From Symsagittifera roscoffensis (Eukaryota > Xenacoelomorpha > Acoela > Convolutidae), in the NCBI RefSeq assembly GCF_963678635.1, contig NW_026970625.1, forward strand, positions 64,001-85,089: 21,089 nucleotides of DNA. The letters are read 5' to 3'. The notes under the pieces were generated by a model. The model was not told where the DNA came from and made no database searches. It saw only the letters and a program-made list of their open reading frames with translations. This document shows, one piece after another, positions 1-8,949 of this stretch. The stretch's first letter is position 1, and each line of letters begins with the position of its first letter. The translations under genes were made by a program, and so were the position numbers.

Positions 1-565
1 AAACACTATGTCGAAATCGTTGTTCTGCATACATCAAACAATCACTTTAAAGTGTTATCATAGAAAAACACAAAATACAAATTTCCATGAACTTTTGCCG
101 AATGAAAAACAAGACCCTCAATTAGACGTTACTTTTTCTCAAATTTTCAACAGTTTTTTCATTTAAAATTGAATTAAAAAAGCACGCAACCAAAAAGCAT
201 TCTATCTGCTAACGAAAAAAGAAGAAAATTAATTTTTATGATTAACAACAAAAATCAAATAGTTCAAATTTTATGTTTTGCACTGCATCAATCAGTTGAT
301 TTTTTTTATCAAGCCAGAGCTTTCAGTAACTTAAAGCTAGTACAAAGTGGATGATTACTATAATCAATGAAGTAAAATAAACTTTCCTGATTCCTAATTT
401 TTGGCAAATGTTGTTTGTTTATCGCTAATTATCAATCAAAAGGCTCAGTTATTTCCCTCTCCAATGACTACATCAGTTCCATTTTCTCAGCAAGGCCCAA
501 CTTTTTTCATGTGAGATGCAATTGATAGATTGTCAGTTGCTTTTTTCTCTCCTCTAACTTCGCAG
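1..565. other. AT-rich left flank, no gene seen
   Basis: This is AT-rich single-copy-looking sequence outside the palindrome. I found no open frame of useful length, no RNA gene and no convincing repeat. Inverted homology to the right side fades out at about 560-570, where the palindrome begins. Confidence 0.6.
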
Positions 566-620
566 TAAACCAGAGTAGTAGATGTTGAGGTTTAAGTGGG
601 GAGGGGGGTTTGGGGAGCAT

Positions 621-665
621 GGCGGACCCCATGTATAAAGATACGTTACAGATTTCCGGTCCGCC
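621..665. repeat. Left terminal mini-hairpin GGCGGACC / GGTCCGCC
   Basis: GGCGGACC at 621-628 and its exact complement GGTCCGCC at 658-665 flank 29 bp. The same arrangement sits at the opposite palindrome end (15258-15302). It is the most GC-rich and best conserved part of the terminus. A transposase-binding or end-recognition role is inference. Confidence 0.7.
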
Positions 666-674
666 CTGCTATGT

Positions 675-713
675 ATTAAGATAGTGAATAGAGTCTACAA
701 TGAATTAAGATAG
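675..713 (+). repeat. Left subterminal ATTAAGATAG pair
   Basis: Two exact ATTAAGATAG decamers (675-684 and 704-713) are spaced 29 bp start to start. The right end carries the matching pair (CTATCTTAAT at 15239-15248 and CTACCTTAAT at 15210-15219), also 29 bp apart. The decamer recurs deep inside each arm at 9381-9390 and, with changes, at 7132-7141. Repeated subterminal motifs are common in DNA transposons; the function here is not shown. Confidence 0.55.
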
Positions 714-1110
714 GAAATACTAATTGTATGGTTTTATGATTTGTGTGATGGTAAGATAATGGCAAGAAAAACGTATTTTTTTTGGTTTTTGAGTGAAAAT
801 GTCTAGTTTTTCGCAAAAATTTTGGCGCGTGTTATCTAATTTGTAAATATTAAAGGTTAATTACGTGTAGATTGTGTAAAGAAGGATTTTATATAGTTTT
901 TTAGGAGATGGTAAGTCAATGCTAAGAGATTTTGGGTAAAAACTTAGAATTTTTATCAAAAAAGTTTAAAAATTTTCAAAAAAAAGTTCGAAACACGATA
1001 AAATTAGCTGTAATTCCACCTAATTCTTTGGATAATCTACTTTCTATCTACATGAAGCAAAAATGACACCTACTGAAACTTATTCGAATTTTTGAGAAAA
1101 AAATGAAAAA

Positions 1111-1197
1111 TTTCAAGTATTTGGAAAAAAATACAAAAATTTCAAGTATTTGGAAAAAATTGCAAAAATTTCAAGTTTTTGGAAAAAAATTGCAGAA
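1111..1197 (+). repeat. Three 29-bp tandem repeats, left arm only
   Basis: TTTCAAGTATTTGGAAAA-type units begin at 1111, 1140 and 1169. The right-arm counterpart (about 14815-14870) shows one unit only. The expansion is therefore specific to the left arm and postdates the inversion, or the right arm contracted. Confidence 0.6.
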
Positions 1198-3647
1198 ATC
1201 TCATAACTTTTGCTAATGTTTTGTTGCTTCTGATCTTATTTTAAACATACTTTTTTGTATAGACTTTAGCTCAGTTTGTTCTTTATTTGGCATCATGTTG
1301 AGACAATGATGCAAAGTTTTGAATAAAAAAATGAATTTTTCCACAATTTTTTCTTAAATTATTAAAGTACGATTAAATTGATCTTAATTTGAGCTAAAAA
1401 ACGGTCTATATGCTCAAAACACTACAAAAAAGCTCATAACAGCAGAATCAAATTTGAAAATTCCGAAAAACAGTGAAATTATCGTAATTTTCGAGAAGGT
1501 AAAGTCAATCAAACTTACCCAAAATTTTCCATTTTGAACCTCTTAATTTGGTAATTAACTGTTTTCTTTTGCCCAGTTCAGAGAGAATTTTAATAGAAAA
1601 CTCAATTCAAATGAACATTAAGAGCAATACTCCACGCAATCAATTTCTAGATCAAACTCCATGATTCAATTCCTCCTCATTTTTTCTCAATGAATTACTC
1701 AAATTTGTACAAAAATTACACTTTGTGAAAAAATTTTTTTCATTTAGATAATTACGAATTCCAGATCATTGATAATAATTGAACAGTTAACTGCTAAAGT
1801 TAACTAAAAAAGAGATAAACTTTTCTCAAAAGTTTGTTCGATATTGACTCAAATTCAACAAAATCTTCTTCATAACTGATTATTACCTCTCTGGTGCTTC
1901 TGCAACATAATTTTCCGTAGAATTTTTTTTATAATTTAAGGTTCTTCTTGCTTTCTGCTTAATACATTTTTTCGCTATTGAACACACTTTACGAGAATTT
2001 TTAGTCAGAACTGAAGAATAAAGGAGGAAAATAGTATCAATTGAACGAAAAATGTGCTGGCAGAGATTAAATTAGAATTGATACCGTCTTATTAGTACAA
2101 TAAAAACTGTGAATATCTTCCTCAAGTTCCCTGTTTCAATTGCTGCCGTAAACTATTCAACCAAAAATACAACTTTTGAGATCAATAACTATGACTTTTC
2201 TTGCAAAATAGTTATTAAATCGCTTTTTATTCTTAATTTATGACGGAAGTTCTCTCAAAAATGTCCAAAAGAGAAAGATTTTCTGCTATTTAAAGCATTC
2301 AAAAAATTTATGTAAAAAATGAGAGTTTATACGTGTGTTTTTACGAGTTAAGGACAAGGTAAGAGCAGCTGTTTTGGTTTTAGTCTGAAAACATCCGGAA
2401 ATACGCAAAAACCTAGTCCCTAACATCTACAATATCTGAAAATTTTTAAAAGAGCACTTCTCAAAAAATCGATTAAGCTAAGGAAATCAAGTTGCCCACT
2501 GGAACAACTTTTAGCTTTTCCGGTTTTTTTATCAAGCAAAAAACTCGATAGTAAAAATAATGAAATGTAGATCTTGAAAGGAAGTTTTTGATTTATGCTT
2601 CACGTACCATCTTCCAAAAGATATCGGATTGGGTTTACTTCACAAAATATCCTCAAAACATCTGTTTTTTCATATAAAGTACCTAATATATTAAATAATA
2701 ACAAAACTTTCTAATGAATTACGCATAAATTTGAATCTTTGTGAATTTTTAAGTCGGATTTTTTCTGAAGGTATACTTTATAAGCTAAATTTTAGTAAAA
2801 TTATCTCAAAACTCCTTATGAATTGAATTGATTTTCAATCTCATTTTTGCATTTTCTCAGTTTCTGCTTCATCTTTTGTCTCTCAAATTGATCCAATTTG
2901 AACAAATTCAACTTTCAAAATGAATTTTTGATGGAAAAATGTATCGTTTCAACGAACACTCAACAATCTGAAGCAGAAATAATACCATAAATCCTTTGCT
3001 AAAAATTTTTAAATGATTTTTTCATCCACATAACTGTATATTGCTGTTTCAAATCTTAATTTCTTTTTTAGAGTTAATTTTTAGTTGAGAATGATGCATA
3101 TCATTATCTTGAATTTTTCAAAGTATAGCAAAAACATACATTTTTTCATAATTTCCAGGTCATTTATCAATTTTGTTTCTGGAACCATCAAAAAAACAAG
3201 AGAAAAACTTAATTTTTAATAAGTCAAACCCCAGTTTCTGCCTAAAAATGCTCTGCTCTATGAAAACTTTTACAAGCACTAAACAAGGAACACTTTAAAA
3301 TAGTAACTACACAAAACCTTTTAATTAGTTGATGTTTTACAAATCTCCAAGTTTTACAATTTTTAAGCAAATATTTAACTACTCATTAGCATATGCAATG
3401 CACTCTACTACAAATTTATTGCAGGAAAATCTCCGCAAGCTTGGAACCAAAGTAGATTTTACTGTTGGCTAAAGGTTTTCGGATCGAACTCCATGGAAAG
3501 TTTCACGACAATTTGAACTAGATTTTTGCTGTCTTTATCATCAATCAAAGCCTTTGAATAAAAAAAAAAATGACAGTTCGGGTATTGTGATAAAAACGAT
3601 GTATAATTTCTGACTAAATGTATCGCAAATAGTTATACTTTTCAGAT
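1198..3647. other. Outer left arm, no gene seen
   Basis: This AT-rich sequence is mirrored in the right arm at about 12680-14815. No long open frame survives on either strand and none is shared by both arms. Well-conserved mirrored blocks occur near 2580-2700 (partner about 13310-13440) and 3470-3530 (partner about 12770-12830), but I cannot assign a function. Confidence 0.5.
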
Positions 3648-3917
3648 TCAGTGAAAACTAATATTCATAGTAAATTCTATGTTTTTAATAAAAACTATTA
3701 ATTTCACCTTGTCTTGAACTGTGTTTGGAGACTGCGGATCACATAAGTTAGCATTATGCTGACAATGCTTCATTTTGAAATTATTAGTGAGTTCCTCGCT
3801 GCTATAAGTATGAAAGTTACAGTTACAGGATCTACGATGTCTTGATGCGTGTAAGCGAGTTTGTTTTCTGCCACATTCAAGACATGCAATTCTTTCGTTT
3901 CTATTCAGTGACGGCAT
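3648..3917 (-). CDS. Small zinc-finger-like ORF (E), left-arm specific
   Basis: From the methionine at 3917 the open frame gives 89 residues; the same frame stays open upstream to 4106. Cysteines and histidines cluster as C12-x2-C15-x7-H23-x3-H27-x3-C31-x-C33-x2-H36, then H51, C52, H54 and C59. The spacing resembles C2H2/C2HC fingers found in transposon and transcription-factor proteins, but I do not recognise the family. Most of the ORF lies in a segment of about 340 bp (3665-4003) absent from the right arm, so it was either inserted here or deleted there. It could be the DNA-binding remnant of a larger transposon protein. The last 15 or so residues look AT-driven. An expressed gene is not established. 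Confidence 0.35.
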   Translation of the reverse strand: MPSLNRNERIACLECGRKQTRLHASRHRRSCNCNFHTYSSEELTNNFKMKHCQHNANLCDPQSPNTVQDKVKLIVFIKNIEFTMNISFH

Positions 3918-4094
3918 CTCAATAAGTTCAGAGAGATTAAATGGGAGATTTATAATGTACCAAACTTTTAGATATGAAGAGTTGAATAGCCTCAAAAAAT
4001 GAATAAAAGTGAATAAAAACAGCAAACTAATTAACCAATTGTTTTTAACGTTAAAGAAAATCAGAATGGATATGCTATTTAGCCTAGCTGAAAA

Positions 4095-4320
4095 AAAATC
4101 ATCCAATCAGAATCGAGCAATAATGAAAAGGAAATTTTTATCTTTTCTGATATCAACCAATCAGAATCGAGCTTCAATAGTCATGGATTTTTCAAGAAAC
4201 TTAATGTCAACCAATCAGAAATGAGCTTCAATAGTCATGGAAATTTCAACAAATTTAATGTCAACCAATCGGAATTGAGCTCTACTTCTCGTGCGTGAAT
4301 TTTTCAACAATTTTGATATC
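4095..4320 (+). repeat. 54-bp tandem repeats, each with a CCAATCAG box (left arm)
   Basis: CCAATCAG/CCAATCGG boxes start at 4103, 4157, 4211 and 4265, exactly 54 bp apart; a fifth box lies at 4359. Units share a core of the form AACCAATCAGAA-TGAGCTTC. The matching array in the right arm keeps the same 54-bp period. As 54 is a multiple of three, reading frames run through the array as 18-residue repeats, which explains short ORFs there. CCAATCA is the classical CCAAT-box core bound by NF-Y; regulatory use here is inferred. Confidence 0.7.
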
Positions 4321-4585
4321 GTTTAAAGATATTGAGGATACCTTCACAGTGGTAAAAACCAATCAGAATGAAGTATTCACTGATTTTAAAAAAACTCTGT
4401 AGATCAGAACCAAACTATGTTTATAAAACTTCCTAATCAATTAATTTTATGGAATTTTTCTAGCATAACTAAGATATAAAACTTGATACCTAAGTGAGAT
4501 AAATGAGATTACTTGTCTGGTTTATTTTGTTTTTTTGATACTCAATTCAAGTTTTGAAGTTTCGACCAAAACTTTTTTGTTTGCT

Positions 4586-5085
4586 CTATTTCTGTTCAGT
4601 GAAAAAAGAAATTGCCAAAGTATACATTTTTATCACTTTCTTTTTGGTATATCGATATATAAACAACCGGAAGTCTTTTGAATTTGGATAATCGATTAAA
4701 AGCTGTTCTGACAAATCTAGGTTTTGTTCCTGTATCAAATTCAAAACATTAATCGAAATGATGTCCTTTATCTCCAAGTTTTGTTTCATAGACTCTTCCA
4801 TTGTTTTGTTTTTACTGATAGACCACAGAATATCTGACTTAACTCTTCTAGATAAAAACATTGTTAATAAATCTGGCATTACTCTCCTTTTCTGATATCT
4901 CCTCTCCATCTTTTAAAAAAAAACTATTGAAATTTCTGTGTTTTTAAACGAGTTAAGACTAATACAATCTCCATCAACGTCATCTTTTCACCACTCTTTT
5001 ATTTTTTGTAGTAATTCAGCCTTAAAATCTGATGAATATCCATTTCAGACATTGAAAACGCTTTTGATAGAAACATTTTTTTTCC
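4586..5085 (-). pseudogene. Unrecognised coding remnant (D), left-arm specific
   Basis: The minus strand has an open stretch of 107 codons ending at 4586, starting at a methionine at 4909. The same frame continues upstream as protein-like sequence for about 55 more codons, interrupted by TAA and two TGA stops, and an acceptor-like TCTTTTTTTAG precedes it near 5088. The product is hydrophilic and rich in K, E, I and L, with a segment of the type EQNLDLSEQLLIDYPNSKDF; I see no known motif or membrane segment. About 4625-5190 is missing from the right arm. It points the same way as gene A upstream and E downstream, so all three could be parts of one transcription unit. Confidence 0.4.
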
Positions 5086-5204
5086 TAAAAAAAGAAAGAA
5101 ACTTGAAAAAACTCCAATTGATGTACCATTTTTAATTTATTTAGTAATAAAAATCACCATAAACTGGGTTTTTCTTTTTTAGAAACTAATTACTTTTAAG
5201 AAAT

Positions 5205-5498
5205 TCCATGTAGCCCATCAAAACCTCAAATTAAGGACAAAAAAATTGGAAACAGCCAATGAAATTCAGAAAATCGAAAAAATAATGATATTGATTTCAA
5301 CTGAGTATACAATGTTGTTGGTAATTTTGTTGAAATAAGACAAAGTTAACCTAATTTTTGATGAAAGCAGTAATTAAATAAGTTTACCTGCTATTTCCTA
5401 AGCAAATACTGGAAAATCATTTGATAAACGGTTAGTGCTTTTTGTCAATTTGGATTAAATTGTATGTTTTGTCAGATTTTTCCTCAGATAGTATAGCT
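5205..5498. other. Mirrored AT-rich interval between D and gene A
   Basis: This interval has inverted counterparts at about 11720-11990 in the right arm. No open frame is shared by the arms and I see no defined site. Confidence 0.4.
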
Positions 5499-6085
5499 CT
5501 AAATATACACTTCAGTGAGAAAAAATAGTTCTGAACCAATAATATTCCAATTACCAAACATGCGAAACATCACAAAGCCACTTTTAGGCTTACAATTATA
5601 TTTTTGGGACAGTTCTACGATTTCGTTAAAAGTATAGTTGACATAGGCAACTTGTTTCATTGCTTCATTCTCTTTTGCAGTGAAGAGTCAAACATGAATG
5701 AAGTGAGGCCTGTTCACACTGTACTTCTTGATTTTGACACAAACCCTCCTAATGTTGTGTGTTGCTATTTCGTATACACTTTTACAGATGTCGAGCTCCT
5801 GATCTTTGCCAGATTTGGCTTCATATATAAGTACGAATCCAAGGTTTTCAGCATTGAGAATAACAGTATTCCGGATTGCCGATAACGTTTCTCCTTCTTT
5901 GTCACTAAGATAGACTTGTTGAGACTTTTCAAATTGTCCCAAATCATTTATTTCGAATAGTTGAAAGCACGGTTCCAAGTACAGTTTCCCCTTGTGGGAT
6001 CTTTGGAACTAAAAAAATCTCTCAATTCTTTTTTGATTTTTGAAAATTCAATGTAGTTGGTTCTATCAACTTCTCTTCAGTACAT
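5499..6085 (-). pseudogene. Gene A, left-arm copy (unrecognised protein, broken)
   Basis: One minus-strand frame runs from about 5990 to a TAG at 5501-5499. It is open except for a TGA at 5690-5688, where the right-arm copy reads CGA (Arg). Upstream, a frameshift near 6000 separates it from a conserved N-terminal piece of the type TNYIEFSKIKK. Conserved blocks shared with the right arm include WFQRSYKGKLYLEPCFQL, INDLGQFEKSQQVYLS and RLFTAKENEAMK; the C-terminal part, ending ELFFLTEVYI, is clean only here. The length is roughly 190-200 residues. I do not recognise the family and see no transmembrane segment or catalytic signature. The left copy lacks four codons near 5790 that the right arm has. 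Further upstream, 6085-6230 holds another frame open in all three gene A copies, possibly an earlier exon. Confidence 0.6.
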
Positions 6086-6287
6086 TTTTGGAGAGCAAAC
6101 TTATCAGATGAGGCGAAATGGGAGAAACGATTTTGGGATTAAATGCAAATGAGAGTAAACAGTATGAGTCATATGGAAGTAGTACCAAATATGGAAGGCT
6201 TTGTTTGAAGTTTCCCTATATGGAAATCGCGTAGAAGTTACAACTGCTACATAAACCCGTAAGATTCTGCAAAAATCTTTCTTCTCA

Positions 6288-6649
6288 ATGACAGCTGCTA
6301 TGAGTCAAGCTATTTCCGGTTTTTATTCAAATTATAACAACAAATCCTTATTTTCTGTTTTCAACGAATTTTACGAAAAAAAACATAGTAATCCTAGTTT
6401 ATTGCGTGTCTACGCACAATTTTTCCTGTTCCTAGGAAAGTTGCAAGTTTCTTTTAATTTTAATAGGAACATCTCTTAGCCAGATTCTTCAGAGATCAGA
6501 CAATTATCAATACATATATCACGAAAATGATTGTCTTTACACTTTGTAGAAACACGGATTCTTTTCAAGTATTGTCACATCAAGTGGGGAAGTCTTCGAT
6601 TAGCTTATTTGCTGTGTTCAGAATAATTTACGATAGAAAGGAGTTATAA
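6288..6649 (+). pseudogene. Gene B, left-arm copy, two exons (broken)
   Basis: Exon 1 is 6288-6446 (53 codons starting MTAAM) and is fully open. A 46-nt intron (6447-6492) starts GTTTCT and ends ATTCTTCAG. Exon 2 starts at 6493 and continues in phase. Splicing removes a TAG just inside the intron and restores the frame found in the right arm. Exon 2 has an in-frame TAG where the right arm has TAC (Tyr), and one extra base near 6592 that shifts the frame before the TAA at 6647-6649. The intact product would have about 104 residues, with blocks such as NNKSL-SVFNEFY and HGF-SSIVTSSGE. I do not recognise the family. Confidence 0.6.
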
Positions 6650-7613
6650 AAGACACCAAGCGTATCAAAGAAACGACTAGTTCGGTAAAAGTTCAAAAAA
6701 CATTTTTTAAGTTCTGATCAAAAACTTGCACCTACGAAACTCTGGGCACAATTTTAGACAAAATTTCAAAAATTCAAAACTCAAAATATGAATCTGGTTT
6801 GTTCAAAATAATTGATTGTTTTATTGATGGTTATGGTTCTGTAAATAATGAGCGTGTCAGTTTCTCTATTAGTGTTTGAGTATTTCTTCACAAAAATTTT
6901 GTCAAAGATAACTAAATTTCATCTCAAATGCTTTTCAACGAACAAATACATGTTACTTTCTTTCAAGATGCAAAAACTTTCGAGAAAAATTTTTTCATGA
7001 TGCAACTTTTTTCTCGATTTCTTTCAACACATAGGCAAAAACCAAATTAATTTTTTCTTATGCAAATTCAGAAATGCAAATTTTTATTGCAAAAAACTTA
7101 ATTTAATTTTTTTGTTTTCGAGTGCTATTCCTTGTCTTAATACATTTTCTCTGATGTCTTTGATCAACATACAAGCAAAAAGTGTTTTATTTATGATAAA
7201 AAGTAAAATCGAAAAGTTCATTTACATGAATTATTAACAAGAAAATGTTGTGCAACAGCTTCTTAAATAGCAAAAAACATTCAATGAAAATTTTTTTTTG
7301 ATTTTATAAAAATGATGCAAAAAATGTTAAGAAAAACCTTGCAAGTTGCAAAAGCATGTGATGATGTTTTCATCCTGTATGCAAAAATTGTTATGTTTTT
7401 TCATTAACACTGTAGAAAACGATCTCAAAAATTTTAGAAGAGTAAATAGTTTTAATTTTATCTACCATCTTGCAAAAATTTTGTGTTTTGCAGATTGCAA
7501 AATTTATATGATTTTTGCAAAAATGTGCTTTACAAAATTTTCCATAATCATTTATCTTATCTCTTTGTTCCTATCGCTTTAAAATAAAAATACTAGATAC
7601 AAAAAAAATTTAA
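6650..7613. other. Inner left arm without an intact gene; TTTTGCAAAA-rich
   Basis: The interval is mirrored at about 8950-9918. It holds a short CFIDGYG-type frame at about 6808-6880 (see the related stretch at 15535-15605), a degenerate ATTAAGATAG motif at 7132-7141, and many TTTTTGCAAA words between about 7260 and 7540. An open stretch on the plus strand here (7346-7582) looks driven by these repeats and shares only the piece NDLKNFRR with its mirror. Confidence 0.4.
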
Positions 7614-8038
7614 TTACAAAACACAAGACAATAACCAAACTATTTTCAAATCAAAGAGCTGTCGAACAGCTGAGTTCTCAAAATTCTGCAAATTCTCAAT
7701 GGACCGCAAAAGTGGTCTTGCCTTCATCGCAGTTGTTGTCTTGGTGGTTCGCTGACTGGAGTTCTCGGTTCAGATAATCTTTCATCATCTTTGATAGTAA
7801 TTGGGTTCTCCACAGATCCCTCTTCCTCCCAAGGAAAGAGGAAATTGTCGACTGTTTGTGCCACATATCTAGAGTCAAGAATCTCGGGGTAGTTCATTCC
7901 CACTTGCTCAGTAACTTCCTCCATCATTAGCATGGTTCCAAGTTGGTTTCCTGTGATGGGAACTTGCGTCATATGATGTTCGTTGAAATCTCTTCGCATC
8001 AACTCCACCATGTGCCAGACTTGGATTGAGATGTCCAC
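7614..8038 (-). pseudogene. Gene C, left-arm copy (broken)
   Basis: Read on the minus strand from 8038, the frame gives a protein similar to the right-arm copy, with blocks HMVELMRRDFNEHHMTQ, MMEEVTEQ-GMNY and FLFPWEEEGS. The start codon position reads GTG here against ATG in the right arm. The frame is open for 104 codons to a TGA at 7726-7724. A one-base deletion just before this stop shifts the frame; after it the conserved tail (..ENSAVRQLFDL) continues in another frame to a TAA at 7616-7614. The protein is acidic and Pro/Glu-rich toward its end. The family is not recognised. Confidence 0.6.
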
Positions 8039-8062
8039 TCGTGCTAGAAAACTCCAGACACT

Positions 8063-8496
8063 GTTTCTCGCTTTTGGATTCGTACTAGATCAGGCGAAAA
8101 TTCTACCGAGAACATAAGGTTGCTGTTTTGCACTGAGAAGATCGTTTTGAGCAATAAGTTGAGTAAAGGTTACAAAGTAAAAAGATCGGTTGACTTACAA
8201 TTGATAGGGAAGTAGTTGACGGTAGTTAAGTTGAACTTAAAGTGTTTAGAGCTGAGAGACGAATTAGTTGATGATATTTAAGTTGAAAACAAAATGATTT
8301 TTACTTTAGAGAAATGAGTACCTCCAACTCGAATGTTTGGGTATAACCAATCAGAATTGATTTTCCTTATTTGGATTGTAGTCGTGTCCAATCAGGTTTC
8401 AGCTTCTTTTTGTGGAATTCTTGTTTAAAGTCGTGTCCAATTGAAAATTAAGATCCATTTTGAGTACTTTTTACAAATTGTCGTTTCCAATCACAA
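8063..8496. promoter_or_regulatory. Unique central spacer, candidate bidirectional promoter
   Basis: This is the only part of the element without an inverted partner. It separates the two gene C copies, which start 484 bp apart (8038 minus, 8523 plus) and run away from each other. Its right half holds CCAAT boxes at 8347, 8388, 8437 and 8487; the last three follow a shared GTCGTGTCC/GTCGTTTCC context and are spaced about 50 bp. Divergent starts plus CCAAT boxes suggest a shared promoter; this is inference. No good TATA box was seen. Confidence 0.5.
8340..8496 (+). repeat. About 50-bp CCAAT-box repeats in the spacer
   Basis: CCAATCAG (8347), CCAATCAG (8388), CCAATTGA (8437) and CCAATCAC (8487) are spaced 41, 49 and 50 bp. 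The three right-hand copies share GTCGTGTCCAATCA-like sequence. They resemble the 54-bp arrays in the arms in having one CCAAT box per unit, but the rest of the unit differs. Confidence 0.5.
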
Positions 8497-8522
8497 AAGT
8501 GTCTGGAGTTTTTCCAGCACGA

Positions 8523-8918
8523 ATGGACATTCCAATCCAAGTCAAGCACATGGTGGAGTTGATGCGAAGAGATTTCAACGAACATCATATGACGCAAAAT
8601 CCCTTCACAGAAAACTAACTTAAAACCATGCAAATGATGGAGGAAGTGTCTGAGCATCTAGGAATGAACTACGCCGAGATTCCTGCCTCTAGATATGTGG
8701 CACAATCAGGCAACGGTTTCCTCTTTCCTTGGGAGGAAGACGGATCTCTGTAGAACCCAATTACTATCGAAGAGGATGAGAGGTTCTCTGATCCAAGAAC
8801 TCCAGCCACCGAACCACCAAGACAACCACCGGCGTTGGAGGCAAGACCAGTTTTGCGCTCCATTGACAACTTGCAAAATTTTGAGAACTCAGCTGCTCGA
8901 CAGCTCTTTTATTTGTAA
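8523..8918 (+). pseudogene. Gene C, right-arm copy (two stops)
   Basis: A single frame of 131 codons starts ATG GAC ATT at 8523 and ends TAA at 8916-8918, overlapping an AATAAA (8918-8923). Stops interrupt it at codon 32 (TAA, CAA in the left arm) and codon 77 (TAG, GAG in the left arm); both look like single-base changes. Otherwise the frame is clean, including the acidic FPWEEDGS region and a Pro-rich TPATEPPRQPPALEARP stretch near residues 96-112. Between them the two arms retain every codon of the protein. I see no known domain. Its position beside the spacer suggests it was the first gene of each divergent half. Confidence 0.65.
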
Positions 8919-8949
8919 ATAAATTGGTTACTGTCTTGTGTTTTGTAAT

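Larger units (their letters stand above)
566..8062 (+). repeat. Left arm of the giant inverted repeat
   Basis: This arm matches the reverse complement of about 8497-15346. It is longer than its partner by about 0.6 kb. It has two private segments (about 3665-4003 and about 4625-5190) and a triple 29-bp repeat, and it lacks the right-arm tandem duplication. The inner end lies about 25 bp upstream of the gene C start position (8038, minus strand). The outer end has a few extra G-rich bases (about 597-616) compared with the right arm. Confidence 0.85.

Noticed and set aside
540-580. Target-site duplication at the palindrome ends
   Set aside because: The exact end of homology is unclear and no convincing direct repeat flanks both ends.
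2131-3060. CTGTTTCA octamers at 2131 and about 3046, resembling the upstream motif of worm piRNA (21U) genes
   Set aside because: Two plus-strand hits in 21 kb of AT-rich DNA are near the chance level, and the mirrored right-arm positions do not keep the motif.
4009-4224. Plus-strand frame with repeated Asn-Gln pieces
   Set aside because: The 54-bp tandem repeat is divisible by three and creates this; the right-arm array reads in a different frame, so coding is not conserved.
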